Of a DNA stretch of 64,000 nucleotides, positions 51,717 through 62,335 are shown in pieces (the stretch's first letter is position 1; each line of letters begins with the position of its first letter). The stretch comes from JBBRVW01 sp038246545 (GTDB taxonomy: Bacteria; Actinomycetota; Actinomycetes; JACCUZ01), in assembly GCA_038246545.1 (NCBI GenBank), contig JBBRVW010000018.1, positions 17,289 through 81,288 on the forward strand, read 5' to 3'. Below the pieces are notes generated by a model. The model made no database searches and was not told the origin of the DNA. It saw only the letters and a program-made list of their open reading frames with translations. A program made the position numbers and the translations under genes.

Positions 51717-52240
51717 CTCGTGGCCCCGGCGAAGGCCTCGGTGTCCGGCTCCACCCGGCTCGCGACGGCGAGCACCCCGGGGACGACGAAAGCGCTGAGC
51801 ACCACGTCGTAGAGCACCGCGGTGGGCAGCAGGTCCGTGACCGCCCCCCAGGTGATGTTCGGATCGTCCATCAGGGCGCCGAGTCCGGCGAAGAGCAGCA
51901 CCGACGACGCGCCCGCGGCGCCGACCACGACGAGCGGCACGAACGCGGACCGCCGGGTCTCGCCGCGCGCGGCACCGGCGAGGTAGCCGACCAGGGTCAG
52001 GACCAGCGCCCACCGGCCGACCTCGTGGTCGGCGGGCGGGACGAGGTCAGCGGCCAGCCCGGCGCCGAAGCCCACGCCCAGGCCGAAGGCCGGCCCGTAG
52101 GCCAGGGCCAGCGCGAGGACCACCAGCAGCAGCAGGTCGGGCGTCGCGCCGGGGAGCCGGAGCCGGGCCAGGAGCGTCACCTGCACGGCCAGCGCCACCA
52201 CGACCAGCAGCGCGGCCAGCAGCACGCGAGCGGGCGGCAT
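51713..52240 (-). CDS. mreD: Rod shape-determining protein MreD
   Basis: A 175-residue membrane protein with about five hydrophobic segments, e.g. VLLAALLVVVALAVQVTLLA and DLLLLVVLALALAYGPAFGL, and the acidic LAADLVPPADHEVGRWALVL loop typical of the family. It starts at ATG 52240 overlapping mreC (TGATG). MreD links MreC to PBP2 and RodA. Confidence 0.93.
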   Translation of the reverse strand: MPPARVLLAALLVVVALAVQVTLLARLRLPGATPDLLLLVVLALALAYGPAFGLGVGFGAGLAADLVPPADHEVGRWALVLTLVGYLAGAARGETRRSAFVPLVVVGAAGASSVLLFAGLGALMDDPNITWGAVTDLLPTAVLYDVVLSAFVVPGVLAVASRVEPDTEAFAGATR

Positions 52241-53178
52241 CAGCCGGACCCGGACGCCTGGGGCGTCGCGGTGACGGTCACGGTGACGGTGGGCGTCGGG
52301 GTCGCGGCCGGCTTGGGCGGCAGCACCGAGTCGCGCGGTTCCTTGCGCGGCGGCTCGACGACGACACCGACCAGGTCGAGCGAGGTGAAGTCGACGTACG
52401 GCGAGACGACGGCGGTGCGGGTCTGCGAGCCCGGCGAGCCGCTCACGGTGACGACGCGTCCGACCGGCACACCGGGGACGTACGGAGTGTCGCCCTGCGA
52501 CCCGAAGGTGACCAGCCGGTCGCCCGGCGCCACGGTGGACTGGCCGTCGAGCAGCCGCAGGTCGAGGTCGCCCTGGTCGCGGATGCCCTGACCGGTCGTG
52601 AAGCCGACCTCCAGCGAGGCCTCCAGCCGCACCCCCACCGACGACTCCGGGTCGACGGCGAGCAGCACCGTGGAGGTCGTCGGACCGACTGTCTTGACCC
52701 GCCCGACCAGGCCGTCGCCGTCGAGGACGGTCATGTCGGGTCGGATGCCGTCGCGGGAGCCGGCATCGAGGGTGACGGTCCACGAGAACGTCTGGGCCGC
52801 GCCGACGGCGATGACCCGGGCCGGCACGATCCGGTACTGCCCGGCACCGGCGACCTTGAGCAGGTCGTCGAGCTCCTGGCCCCGCGAGCGGTCCAGAGCC
52901 CCGGTCCGCAGCCGGCGGCGAAGCTCCTTGTTCTGCCGGTCGAGCCGCGCCGCCTCGTCCCGGCCGTCGCCGAGCCCGCTCACCCCCTCGACGGCGTCCG
53001 AGACCGGCTTCGCGATCGCCGCCGCGACCCGCTCCACCGGCCCGAAGAGCGTGGCGGCGAAGGACCGCACACCGTTGAGCGGCGAGTCGTCCCCGCCGCG
53101 GTAGTCGATGGTGATGAGGCTGACCGAGGTGACGAGGAGCAGCGCCAGCAGGACCCGGGTGCGCCGGGTGTCGTTCAT
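52240..53178 (-). CDS. mreC: Cell shape-determining protein MreC
   Basis: A 312-residue protein: cytoplasmic start, one membrane helix (VLLALLLVTSVSLITIDY), coiled coil (about 68-105, DRQNKELRRRLRTG), then the beta-barrel MreC domain (VIAVGAAQTFSWTVTLDAGS, VGRVKTVGPTTSTVLLAVD). The last ~30 residues are a Pro/Thr/Val repeat tail (PTPTVTVTVTATPQA), which is unusual. Part of the MreBCD scaffold for wall growth. Confidence 0.94.
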   Translation of the reverse strand: MNDTRRTRVLLALLLVTSVSLITIDYRGGDDSPLNGVRSFAATLFGPVERVAAAIAKPVSDAVEGVSGLGDGRDEAARLDRQNKELRRRLRTGALDRSRGQELDDLLKVAGAGQYRIVPARVIAVGAAQTFSWTVTLDAGSRDGIRPDMTVLDGDGLVGRVKTVGPTTSTVLLAVDPESSVGVRLEASLEVGFTTGQGIRDQGDLDLRLLDGQSTVAPGDRLVTFGSQGDTPYVPGVPVGRVVTVSGSPGSQTRTAVVSPYVDFTSLDLVGVVVEPPRKEPRDSVLPPKPAATPTPTVTVTVTATPQASGSG

Positions 53179-53260
53179 CTCGCGCCGCGCGGAGACATCA
53201 CGGCGATCACTCTGGTCGTGCTCCTTCTCCGCTCGTCCCTCGCTCCGGGCGTCGCACCGA

Positions 53261-54292
53261 CTAGTGCCGCGGCTCGGAGATCAGCACCTGCTGCAGCGCC
53301 TCGAACTCCTCCACGCACTTGCCGGATCCCATCGCGACCGAGTCGAGCGGGCGCTCGGTGAGGTGGATCGGCATGCCGGTCTCGTGCCGGAGCCGCTCGT
53401 CGAGGCCCTTGAGGAGGGCGCCGCCGCCGGTGATGACGATGCCGCGGTCCATGATGTCGCCGGACAGCTCGGGCGGGCACTTGTCCAGGGTGGTCTTCAC
53501 CGCGTCGACGATGGAGTTGACCGGCTCCTCGATGGCCTTCCGGATCTCCTCCGCGCTCACGACGATCGTCTTGGGCAGGCCTGAGACCAGGTCGCGGCCG
53601 CGGATCTCCGCGTGCGGTTCGTCGGGAGAGGGGAACGCCGACCCGATGGCCATCTTGATCTCTTCCGCGGTGCGCTCGCCCAGCATGAGCGAGTACTCCT
53701 TCTTCACGTACGTGATGATGGCCTGGTCCAGCTCGTCACCGCCGGTGCGGATCGACTGGCTGGTGACGATGCCACCGAGGGAGATGACCGCGACCTCGGT
53801 GGTACCGCCGCCGATGTCGACGACCATGTTGCCGGTCGGCTCGTGCACGGGGAGCCCGGCACCGATCGCGGCGGCCATCGGCTCCTCGATGATGTAGACC
53901 TTGCGGGCGCCGGCGGCGTAGCCCGCGTCCTTGACCGCGCGCTGCTCGACCCCGGTGATGCCGCTCGGGACGCAGACGACGATGCGCGGCTTCGCCAGGT
54001 GGCGCCTGCGGTGCACCTTCTGGATGAAGTAGCGCAGCATCCGTTCGGTCGTATCGAAGTCGGCGATCACGCCGTCCTTGAGCGGCCGGATGGCGACGAT
54101 GTTGCCGGGTGTGCGGCCGATCATCTTCTTGGCCTCGGCACCGACTGCGAGGATCCCGCCGGTGTTGGTGTTGATCGCCACGACCGAGGGCTCGTTGAGG
54201 ACGATCCCCTTGCCGCGGACGTAGACCAGGGTGTTGGCGGTCCCGAGGTCCACCGCCATGTCACGGCCGATGAAGGACAAGTTGTTACCCAT
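53261..54292 (-). CDS. mreB: Rod shape-determining protein MreB
   Basis: A 343-residue actin-like ATPase positioning the elongation machinery. It starts with MGNNLSFIGRDMAVDLGTAN, followed by PSVVAINTNTGGILAVG, VVDIGGGTTEVAVISLGG and RGIVITGGGALLKG. Full length. The gene starts the mreB-C-D-mrdA-rodA run; 82 bases separate it from mreC. In mycelial actinobacteria MreB acts mainly in spore-wall formation. Confidence 0.97.
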   Translation of the reverse strand: MGNNLSFIGRDMAVDLGTANTLVYVRGKGIVLNEPSVVAINTNTGGILAVGAEAKKMIGRTPGNIVAIRPLKDGVIADFDTTERMLRYFIQKVHRRRHLAKPRIVVCVPSGITGVEQRAVKDAGYAAGARKVYIIEEPMAAAIGAGLPVHEPTGNMVVDIGGGTTEVAVISLGGIVTSQSIRTGGDELDQAIITYVKKEYSLMLGERTAEEIKMAIGSAFPSPDEPHAEIRGRDLVSGLPKTIVVSAEEIRKAIEEPVNSIVDAVKTTLDKCPPELSGDIMDRGIVITGGGALLKGLDERLRHETGMPIHLTERPLDSVAMGSGKCVEEFEALQQVLISEPRH

Positions 54293-54439
54293 GCGGGGGG
54301 GCCTTCCCGAATAGCCGGCCGGTGGTGCGTCACGCGTCGCTTGACTCTATCGGCGCCGAAGGGCCAGAACCTGACGCCGCGCGCAGTATGGGTCCGCGAT
54401 CCGTGTCACAACTTCGGAAAGTTGCGGGCCGCCGAAGCC

Positions 54440-54856
54440 TCAGAGGTGCGGAAAGAAGATCGAGATCTCCCGGGCCGCAGACTCGGTGGAGTCCGAGGCG
54501 TGCACGAGGTTCTCCCGGTTGGACAGCGACAGGTCGCCGCGGATGGTCCCGGCCGCAGCTGCCCGGCCGTCGGTGGCGCCGTTCAGGCCGCGGACCACCG
54601 CTATCGCCTGGTCGCCCGCGAGGACCATCGCGACCAGCGGGCCCGAGGTGATGAACTCCCGCAGGGGCGGGTACCAGGGCTGCTCGACGTGCTCGGCGTA
54701 GTGGCGGTCGGCGGTCTCGCCGTCGATCCGCCGCTGGTCGAGCTCGACGACGACCAGTCCCTTGCGCTCGAACCGCCCGAGCACCTCTCCGACCAGGCCG
54801 CGGCGGACGGCGTCGGGCTTGATCAGGACAAGGGTGCGCTCGCTTCGCTCGGTCAC
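54440..54856 (-). CDS. ndk: Nucleoside diphosphate kinase
   Basis: A 138-residue kinase exchanging phosphate among nucleotides. The start is TERSERTLVLIKPDAVRRGL. The phosphorylated histidine is in NRENLVHASDSTESAAREIS. The GTG at 54856 gives the normal length; upstream frame is antisense or in DUF4233. It lies 11 bases after the DUF4233 gene. Confidence 0.97.
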   Translation of the reverse strand: MTERSERTLVLIKPDAVRRGLVGEVLGRFERKGLVVVELDQRRIDGETADRHYAEHVEQPWYPPLREFITSGPLVAMVLAGDQAIAVVRGLNGATDGRAAAAGTIRGDLSLSNRENLVHASDSTESAAREISIFFPHL

Positions 54857-54867
54857 GGGCAGGGACC

Positions 54868-55236
54868 CTACCGGGGGTCGTCGGCGGGCCCGCCACCGTC
54901 GTCGCCGGTCGCGGCCGCCCTCGCGGTGTCCAGCCGCTCGACCCTGCGGCCGAGGTGCAGGGCGACGAACCAGAGCCCGCCGAACAGCAGGCCGAGAAAG
55001 AACATCACCGGCACGACCAGCCCGGACGCCACGATCGCCACCTGGAGGCTGGAGGCGACGGCGAAGGCCCAGCGGTGCCGGAGCAGGCCCGCGAGCACCA
55101 GGCACAGGACCGCGCCGACGCCGCCGACCGTCCAGAGCGTCGCGTGGTCGACGTCGGAGAGGTCGAGCGCCACCAGCGTGGCGAAGAAGACGACCAGCCC
55201 CTCGAAGACGAGGACCGCGGCGCAGATGCCCCTCAT
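54868..55236 (-). CDS. DUF4233 membrane protein
   Basis: A 122-residue protein with four hydrophobic segments (MRGICAAVLVFEGLVVFFAT, VGAVLCLVLAGLLRHRWAFA, VVPVMFFLGLLFGGLWFVAL among them) and an acidic tail. The ATG overlaps the folC stop (TGATG), and the protein is found after folC in many actinobacteria. No function is known; it may act with FolC or be only linked in the operon. Confidence 0.88.
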   Translation of the reverse strand: MRGICAAVLVFEGLVVFFATLVALDLSDVDHATLWTVGGVGAVLCLVLAGLLRHRWAFAVASSLQVAIVASGLVVPVMFFLGLLFGGLWFVALHLGRRVERLDTARAAATGDDGGGPADDPR

Positions 55237-56612
55237 CAGCGCGAGCGGCGCAGCAGCAGCGTGCGGGCGGCGCCGACCGTGACCACCGAGCCGGTGACGA
55301 GGACCCCGGCCCCGGCGAGGTCACCGTCCTCCTCGGCCAGCGTGACCGCCGAGTCGATCGCGTCGTCCAGCCGGGGCGTGACCTCGACCCGGTCCGGCCC
55401 GAAGACCTCGACGGCCAGCGCCGCCAGCTCGTCGGCCGGCATCGCACGGTCCGAGGCGGCCTCGGTGACCACGAGCTCGGCCAGCACCGGCTCGAACGCC
55501 TCCAGCATCCCGCGGACGTCCTTGTCGGCCATCGCGCCGAAGACGCCGACGAGGCGGGTGAAGCCGAAGGACTCCTCCAGCGCCGCGGCGGTGGCGCGTG
55601 CGCCGGCCGGGTTGTGGGCGGCGTCGAGGACGACCGTCGGCGAGCTGCGGATCACCTCGAGCCGGCCGGGTGAGGTCGCGGCGGCGAAACCGGACCGGAC
55701 GATGTCGACGTCGAGCCGCCCGCGCTCTCCTGTGGCGCCGCCGAGGAACGCCTCGACCGCCGCCAGCGCGACAGCGGCGTTGTGCGCCTGGTGCGCGCCG
55801 TGCAGCGGCAGGAACACGTCGTCGTACTCCCCTGCGAGACCGCGCAGGGCGAGCAGCTGGCCGCCGACCGCGACCGTGCGCGAGTGGACACCGAACTCCA
55901 GCCCCTCGCGGGCAACGATCGCGTCGACCTCCACGGAGCGGCGCAGCAGCACCTCGGCCGCCTCGACCGGCTGCTGGGCGAGCACGCCGTACGAGCCGGG
56001 CTTCAGGATGCCGGCCTTCTGGCCGGCGATCTCCTCGATCGTGCGGCCGAGCCAGCGGGTGTGGTCGACCGCGATCGGCGTGACGACGGCGACCTGGGCG
56101 TCGGCGACGTTGGTGCTGTCCCACGTGCCGCCGAGGCCGACCTCGACCACCGCGACGTCCACCGGTGCGTCGGCGAACGCGGCGAACCCCATCGCCGTGA
56201 GCACCTCGAAGAACGACAGCCGGTGTCGCTGCTGGGCGTCGACGAGGTCGAGGTAGGGCGCCACGTCGTCATAGGTCGCGAGGAAGCGCTCGGTGTCGAT
56301 GGAAGCTCCGTCGAAGGCGATCCGTTCACGCATCGACTGCAGGTGCGGGCTGGTGAAGAGCCCGGTGTGCAGGCCGAACTCGCGCAGCAAGGCCTCGATC
56401 ATGCGGGCGGTGGAGGTCTTGCCGTTGGTGCCGGCCACCTGGATGACAGGAGCCGACTGCTGCGGGTTGCCGAGGAGGTCCAGCAGGGCGCTCACCCGGT
56501 CCAGCGTCGGGTCGATGTCGTGCTCCGGGGACCTCGCAAGGATCTCCTGCTCGACGGCGGCCACCCGTGCGGCCAGTGCAGCGGCCTGCTCTCGGCCCTC
56601 GGTCGCGCTCAC
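55236..56612 (-). CDS. folC: Folylpolyglutamate synthase / dihydrofolate synthase
   Basis: A 458-residue Mur-ligase-type enzyme adding glutamate to folates. P-loop QVAGTNGKTSTARMIEALL, folate loop FTSPHLQSMRERI, VEVGLGGTWDSTNV and the C-terminal VVLDAAHNPAGARAT. Start ATG. It begins 86 bases from valS in the opposite direction, so the small gap holds two divergent promoters. It leads folC-DUF4233-ndk. Confidence 0.96.
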   Translation of the reverse strand: MSATEGREQAAALAARVAAVEQEILARSPEHDIDPTLDRVSALLDLLGNPQQSAPVIQVAGTNGKTSTARMIEALLREFGLHTGLFTSPHLQSMRERIAFDGASIDTERFLATYDDVAPYLDLVDAQQRHRLSFFEVLTAMGFAAFADAPVDVAVVEVGLGGTWDSTNVADAQVAVVTPIAVDHTRWLGRTIEEIAGQKAGILKPGSYGVLAQQPVEAAEVLLRRSVEVDAIVAREGLEFGVHSRTVAVGGQLLALRGLAGEYDDVFLPLHGAHQAHNAAVALAAVEAFLGGATGERGRLDVDIVRSGFAAATSPGRLEVIRSSPTVVLDAAHNPAGARATAAALEESFGFTRLVGVFGAMADKDVRGMLEAFEPVLAELVVTEAASDRAMPADELAALAVEVFGPDRVEVTPRLDDAIDSAVTLAEEDGDLAGAGVLVTGSVVTVGAARTLLLRRSR

Positions 56613-56698
56613 CCGGCGAGTCTAGGGAGCAGGGGCGGGGTGGACTCCGGCGGGCAGTGGGCGGAACCGGGTGGTCCCGCGCCCGTAGGATTTCGGGC

Positions 56699-59263
56699 AT
56701 GGACCAGCAGACCCAGGCCCCGGCAGCCCCGACGTCGGTGCCCGACAAGCCGACCGTCGACGGCCTCGATGAGCGCTGGGCGCAGGTATGGCAGGACGAG
56801 GGCACCTACCTCTTCGACCGGACCAAGACCCGCGAGCAGGTCTTCTCCATCGACACCCCGCCGCCCACCGTGAGCGGCACCCTGCACGTCGGCCACGTCT
56901 TCTCCTACACCCACACCGACGTCATCGCCCGGTTCCAGCGCATGCGCGGCCGCGAGGTCTTCTACCCGATGGGCTGGGACGACAACGGCCTGCCGACCGA
57001 GCGCCGGGTGCAGCTGACCTACGGCGTGCGGGTCGACCCCGAGCTGCCCTACGACCCCGACTTCAGCACGCCCGAGAAGCCGGACCCCAAGAGGCAGGTG
57101 CCGGTCTCGCGACGCAACTTCGTCGAGCTGTGCGAGCGCTGGTCGGAGGAGACCGAGCAGCTCTACGAGTCGCTGTGGCGCCGGCTCGGGCTCTCCGTCG
57201 ACTGGACCCAGAAGTACACGACTATCAGCGCGACCTCGATCACGGCCGCCCAGCGGGGCTTCCTGCGCAACCTCGCGCGCGGCGAGGCCTACCAGGCGGA
57301 GGCTCCCGGCCTCTGGGACGTGACCTACCAGACCGCCGTCGCCCAGGCCGAGCTCGAGGCGCGGGAGTACCCCGGCCACTTCCACCGCATCGCGTTCCAC
57401 GGCCCCGCCGGACCGGTGTGGATCGAGACCACCCGACCCGAGCTGGTGCCCGCGGTGGTGGCGCTCGTCGCGCACCCGGACGACGAGCGGTACCGGTCGT
57501 TGTTCGGCAGCACGGTCCGCTCCCCACTGTTCGGCGTCGACGTGCCGGTGCTCGCCCACGCGGCGGCCGAGCCCGACAAGGGCGCCGGCATCGCGATGGT
57601 CTGCACCTTCGGCGACCTCACCGACGTGCTGTGGTGGCGCGAGCTCGACCTCCCGGTGCGCTCGGTGGTGGGCCGGGACGGCCGGCTGCTCCGCGACACC
57701 CCGCCCTGGTTGGCCGCGGAGGCCGCAGCGTCGGCCTACGGCGGGCTGGCCGGCAAGACCACGTTCTCGGCCCGCGAGGCCGTCGTCGCGGCGCTGCGCG
57801 AGTCGGGCGACCTCGACGGCGAGCCGACCCCGACGCAGCGGATGGCCAACTTCTACGAGAACGGCGACAAGCCGCTCGAGATCGTCACCAGCCGCCAGTG
57901 GTACATCCGTAACGGCGGTCGCGACGAGGCCATGCGGGAGACTTTCCTGGCCCGCGGGCGCGAGCTCGACTGGGTGCCGGGCTTCATGAAGCAGCGCTAC
58001 GACAACTGGGTCGGCGGCCTCAACGGCGACTGGCTGATCAGCCGGCAGCGGTTCTCCGGTGTGCCGTTCCCCGTCTGGTACCCGCTCGACGCCGAGGGCG
58101 AGGTCGTGCACGACCGGCCGCTGGTGCCGCGCGAGGACCAGCTGCCGGTCGACCCTGCGTCGCAGGCCCCCGACGGATACACCGAGGACGAGCGCGACCA
58201 GCCGGGGGGCTTCACCCGCGACCCCGACATCATGGACACCTGGGCGACGTCGTCCCTGTCGCCGCTGATCGTCTGCGGCTGGGAGCGCGACCCGGACCTG
58301 TTCGCGCGCACCTTCCCGATGGACATGCGCCCCCAGGCGCACGAGATCATCCGGACCTGGCTGTTCGCGACCGTGGTGCGCAGCCACTACGAGGTGGGTG
58401 GCCTGCCGTGGCGCACCGTCGTCATCTCGGGCATCGTGGCCGACCCGAAGCGGCAGAAGATGTCGAAGTCCAAGGGCAACGCCGTCGACCCGCTCGCGAT
58501 CCTGGAGACCTACGGCCCCGACGCCGTCCGCTGGCGCGCCGCGGGTGCCCGGCCAGGCACCGACAGCCCGTTCGACGAGGCACAGATGAAGATCGGTCGC
58601 CGCCTCGCGATCAAGATCCTCAACGCCAGCAAGTTCGCGCTCCAGGCCGGCGCGCAGGAGCGCCCAGACCGGATCACCGACCCGCTGGACCGGTCCCTGC
58701 TCGCCATGCTCGCCGAGGTGGTGCGGGAGGCGACCGCCGCGCTGGACTCGTACGAGTACACCCGCGCGCTCGAGCTGACCGAGACGTTCTTCTGGACCTT
58801 CTGCGACGACTACCTCGAGCTGGTCAAGGACCGGGCCTACGGCGGCCGGGGCGAGGCACTCGCGGACTCGGCGCGGGCGACGCTCGCGGCAGCCCTGTCG
58901 GTGCAGCTGCGGCTGTTCGCGCCGTTCCTGCCGTTCGTCACCGAGGAGGTCTGGTCGTGGTGGCAGGAGGGCTCGGTGCACCGCGCCGAGTGGCCCGCCC
59001 CGGAGCAGCTCACCGCCCTCGCCGGTGCCGGTGACGTCGGCGTCCTGGCCGACACCTCGGTGGTGCTCGGTGCACTGCGCAAGGCGAAGTCGGAGGCCAA
59101 GACCTCGATGCGCACGGAGGTCGCCTCAGCGACCGTCACCGGTCCGGCCGAGGCTCTGGACCGCGTCCGGCTGGCCGCTGCCGACCTGCAGGCCACCGGC
59201 CGGGTCGGCGAGCTCTCCTTCTCCCCCTCCGGCGACACCCTGAGCGCAGCCGTCCTCCTCTGA
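56699..59263 (+). CDS. valS: Valine-tRNA ligase
   Basis: An 854-residue class I synthetase. HIGH motif in TPPPTVSGTLHVGHVFSYTH, KMSKS motif in QKMSKSKGNAVDPLAI, editing domain from about 195 to 330 and a C-terminal coiled coil ending in AVLL. ATG at 56699; upstream frame is folC antisense. The C-terminus has no extra domain. No T-box or leader peptide is seen in the 86-base upstream gap, in contrast with leuS. Confidence 0.96.
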   Translation: MDQQTQAPAAPTSVPDKPTVDGLDERWAQVWQDEGTYLFDRTKTREQVFSIDTPPPTVSGTLHVGHVFSYTHTDVIARFQRMRGREVFYPMGWDDNGLPTERRVQLTYGVRVDPELPYDPDFSTPEKPDPKRQVPVSRRNFVELCERWSEETEQLYESLWRRLGLSVDWTQKYTTISATSITAAQRGFLRNLARGEAYQAEAPGLWDVTYQTAVAQAELEAREYPGHFHRIAFHGPAGPVWIETTRPELVPAVVALVAHPDDERYRSLFGSTVRSPLFGVDVPVLAHAAAEPDKGAGIAMVCTFGDLTDVLWWRELDLPVRSVVGRDGRLLRDTPPWLAAEAAASAYGGLAGKTTFSAREAVVAALRESGDLDGEPTPTQRMANFYENGDKPLEIVTSRQWYIRNGGRDEAMRETFLARGRELDWVPGFMKQRYDNWVGGLNGDWLISRQRFSGVPFPVWYPLDAEGEVVHDRPLVPREDQLPVDPASQAPDGYTEDERDQPGGFTRDPDIMDTWATSSLSPLIVCGWERDPDLFARTFPMDMRPQAHEIIRTWLFATVVRSHYEVGGLPWRTVVISGIVADPKRQKMSKSKGNAVDPLAILETYGPDAVRWRAAGARPGTDSPFDEAQMKIGRRLAIKILNASKFALQAGAQERPDRITDPLDRSLLAMLAEVVREATAALDSYEYTRALELTETFFWTFCDDYLELVKDRAYGGRGEALADSARATLAAALSVQLRLFAPFLPFVTEEVWSWWQEGSVHRAEWPAPEQLTALAGAGDVGVLADTSVVLGALRKAKSEAKTSMRTEVASATVTGPAEALDRVRLAAADLQATGRVGELSFSPSGDTLSAAVLL

Positions 59264-59388
59264 GCGTCCCGGTGGACGGAGCGCCGGGTGCGGCTCGACG
59301 TGATGGCCGAGCGCGTCACCCGGCTCGAGTCGTCCTCGTCGGGCCGGTCGGGCACCGCAGCTGACGCTGCGGCATCAGCAGGTCGCGG

Positions 59389-60669
<1,281 letters not shown>

Positions 60670-60830
60670 GCGTCAGCCTCTCCCTCTGCCAGGCCCGGCC
60701 GGTCGACCGGATCGTGTCTGCCCGACGGTACCCCGGTGGGGCCGCCAGCGCCTCCATTCCGCGCCGGGTCGGCGTGGACGGGCGAGTCGCCCGGGGGCCG
60801 CCCCTCAGGGGCCGCCGCCGGGGCGAGGTC

Positions 60831-61445
60831 TCAGCCGCCGCGGGTGGTGAGCACCCGGTCGACCAGGCCGTACTCGACGGCCTCCTCGGCGGTGAGGATC
60901 TTGTCGCGCTCGATGTCGACCTGGACCTGCTCCGGCGTGCGGTGCGAGTGCTTGGCGATCATCTCCTCGAGCAGTGTGCGCATCCGCAGGACCTCGCGGG
61001 CCTGGATCTCGACGTCGGAGGCCTGGCCCCCGCCCTCGGTGGAGGGCTGGTGGATGAGGATCCGTGAGTTGGCCAGCGCGAACCGCTTGCCCGGAGCGCC
61101 GGCAGCGAGGATGACCGCAGCCGCCGAGGCCGCCTGCCCGAGGCAGGTGGTCTGGATCTCGGGCCGGACGAACTGCATCGTGTCGTAGATCGCGGTCAGC
61201 GCCGTGAAGGAACCGCCGGGCGAGTTGATGTAGATCGAGATGTCACGGTCGGGGTCGGCCGACTCCAGCGTGAGCAGCTGAGCCATCACGTCGTTGGCGA
61301 CCGTGTCGTCGATGCCCTGCCCGAGGAAGATGATCCGCTCCTCGAAGAGCTTCTGGTACGGGTTCTTCTCGACCAGGCCGTACGACGTCCGCTCGACCAC
61401 CGCCGGGAGGACGTAGCGCGAGGTGGGGGTGTAGAGGTCGCTCAT
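60831..61445 (-). CDS. clpP2: ATP-dependent Clp protease proteolytic subunit 2
   Basis: A 204-residue serine protease: catalytic serine in CLGQAASAAAVILAAG, histidine in RILIHQPSTEG, aspartate in the IERDKILTAEEAVEYG region. ATG 61445 has AGGAG about ten bases upstream. An earlier ATG at 61499 overlaps the clpP1 stop (ATGA) and would add 18 residues. Actinobacterial ClpP1 and ClpP2 form mixed rings and are often essential. Confidence 0.95.
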   Translation of the reverse strand: MSDLYTPTSRYVLPAVVERTSYGLVEKNPYQKLFEERIIFLGQGIDDTVANDVMAQLLTLESADPDRDISIYINSPGGSFTALTAIYDTMQFVRPEIQTTCLGQAASAAAVILAAGAPGKRFALANSRILIHQPSTEGGGQASDVEIQAREVLRMRTLLEEMIAKHSHRTPEQVQVDIERDKILTAEEAVEYGLVDRVLTTRGG

Positions 61446-61495
61446 CTGGGCTCGGTCTCCTCGCGGGCCGCCGACGGGTGGGGGGAGGGTGCCGC

Positions 61496-62143
61496 TCATG
61501 CCGTGCCGCCCTTGTCGGCGACCTGGCCGGCGCTCGAGACGACCTGGTCGACCAGGCCGTAGTCCTTGGCCTCGTCGGCCGTGAACCAGCGGTCGCGGTC
61601 GGAGTCGCGCTCGATCTGGTCCACCGGCTGAGAGGTGTGCTGCGCGATGAGCTCGGCCATCTTCTTCTTGGTGTACAGCATCTGCTCGGCCTGGATCCGG
61701 ATGTCGGACGCCGTGCCCCCGAGGCCGCCGGAGGGCTGGTGCATCATGATCCGCGAGTGCGGGAGGGCGTAGCGCTTGCCCGGGGTGCCGGCGCAGAGCA
61801 GGAACTGTCCCATGGACGCAGCGAGGCCCATCGAGACCGTCGCGACGTCGTTGGTCACCCACTGCATCGTGTCGTAGATCGCCATGCCCGCGGACACGGA
61901 TCCGCCCGGGGAGTTGATGTACAGCCAGATGTCCTTGTCGGGGTCGTCGGCGGCCAGCAGCAGCAGCTGCGCGCAGATGGCGTTGGCGTTGGAGTCCTCG
62001 ACCACGGAGCCCAGGAAGATGATGCGCTCCCGCAGCAGGCGGTTGTAGACCTGGTCGTCGAGGCCCATCCCCTGCGGCTGGGGGGAGCGCCCCTGCGGGC
62101 TCTCGGGGCCGGGGGTGATCAGCCCCTTGATCTGGTCCGTCAC
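61496..62143 (-). CDS. clpP1: ATP-dependent Clp protease proteolytic subunit 1
   Basis: A 215-residue protein with the catalytic serine in MGLAASMGQFLLCAG, the histidine in RIMMHQPSGG and DRDRWFTADEAKDYGL. GTG 62143 is chosen with AGGTGAG upstream; a longer frame reaches 62191 without a better site. A ClgR-type box lies about 110 bases upstream, so the clpP1-clpP2 operon is likely activated by ClgR. Confidence 0.95.
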   Translation of the reverse strand: MTDQIKGLITPGPESPQGRSPQPQGMGLDDQVYNRLLRERIIFLGSVVEDSNANAICAQLLLLAADDPDKDIWLYINSPGGSVSAGMAIYDTMQWVTNDVATVSMGLAASMGQFLLCAGTPGKRYALPHSRIMMHQPSGGLGGTASDIRIQAEQMLYTKKKMAELIAQHTSQPVDQIERDSDRDRWFTADEAKDYGLVDQVVSSAGQVADKGGTA

Positions 62144-62250
62144 GTCGGGCTCACCTGTCTCGTCTGGTCGGGCTCGGCCGGTGTGCTCCACCGGTCACTG
62201 GTGCCGACACTAACGCGGGGCCTGGACACGCAAGTCCCCGCCGGGCGGGT

Positions 62251-62264
62251 GTTCGCTGACGGCG
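62251..62264. promoter_or_regulatory. ClgR-type operator upstream of clpP1
   Basis: GTTCGCTGACGGCG fits GTTCGC-N5-GCG, the site described for ClgR in Streptomyces. It stands about 110 bases upstream of clpP1 and 70 bases from tig, in the gap holding the operon promoter. No other copy was seen near clpX. Confidence 0.75.
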
Positions 62265-62288
62265 CACGGCCCTCACCCGGACAGCGGA

Positions 62289-62318
62289 AGGGCCCCGGCC
62301 GGGGTGCGGCGGGGCCCT
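62289..62318 (-). terminator. Terminator after tig
   Basis: AGGGCCCCG / CGGGGCCCT, perfect 9-base stem with a 12-base loop, 18 bases after the tig stop. It separates tig from the clpP1 promoter region. Confidence 0.75.
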
Positions 62319-62335
62319 CCGGGTGGACGGTCTGC

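Noticed and set aside
56613..56698. T-box or leader peptide upstream of valS
   Set aside because: The gap is 86 bases, with no valine-rich frame, terminator hairpin or T-box sequence.
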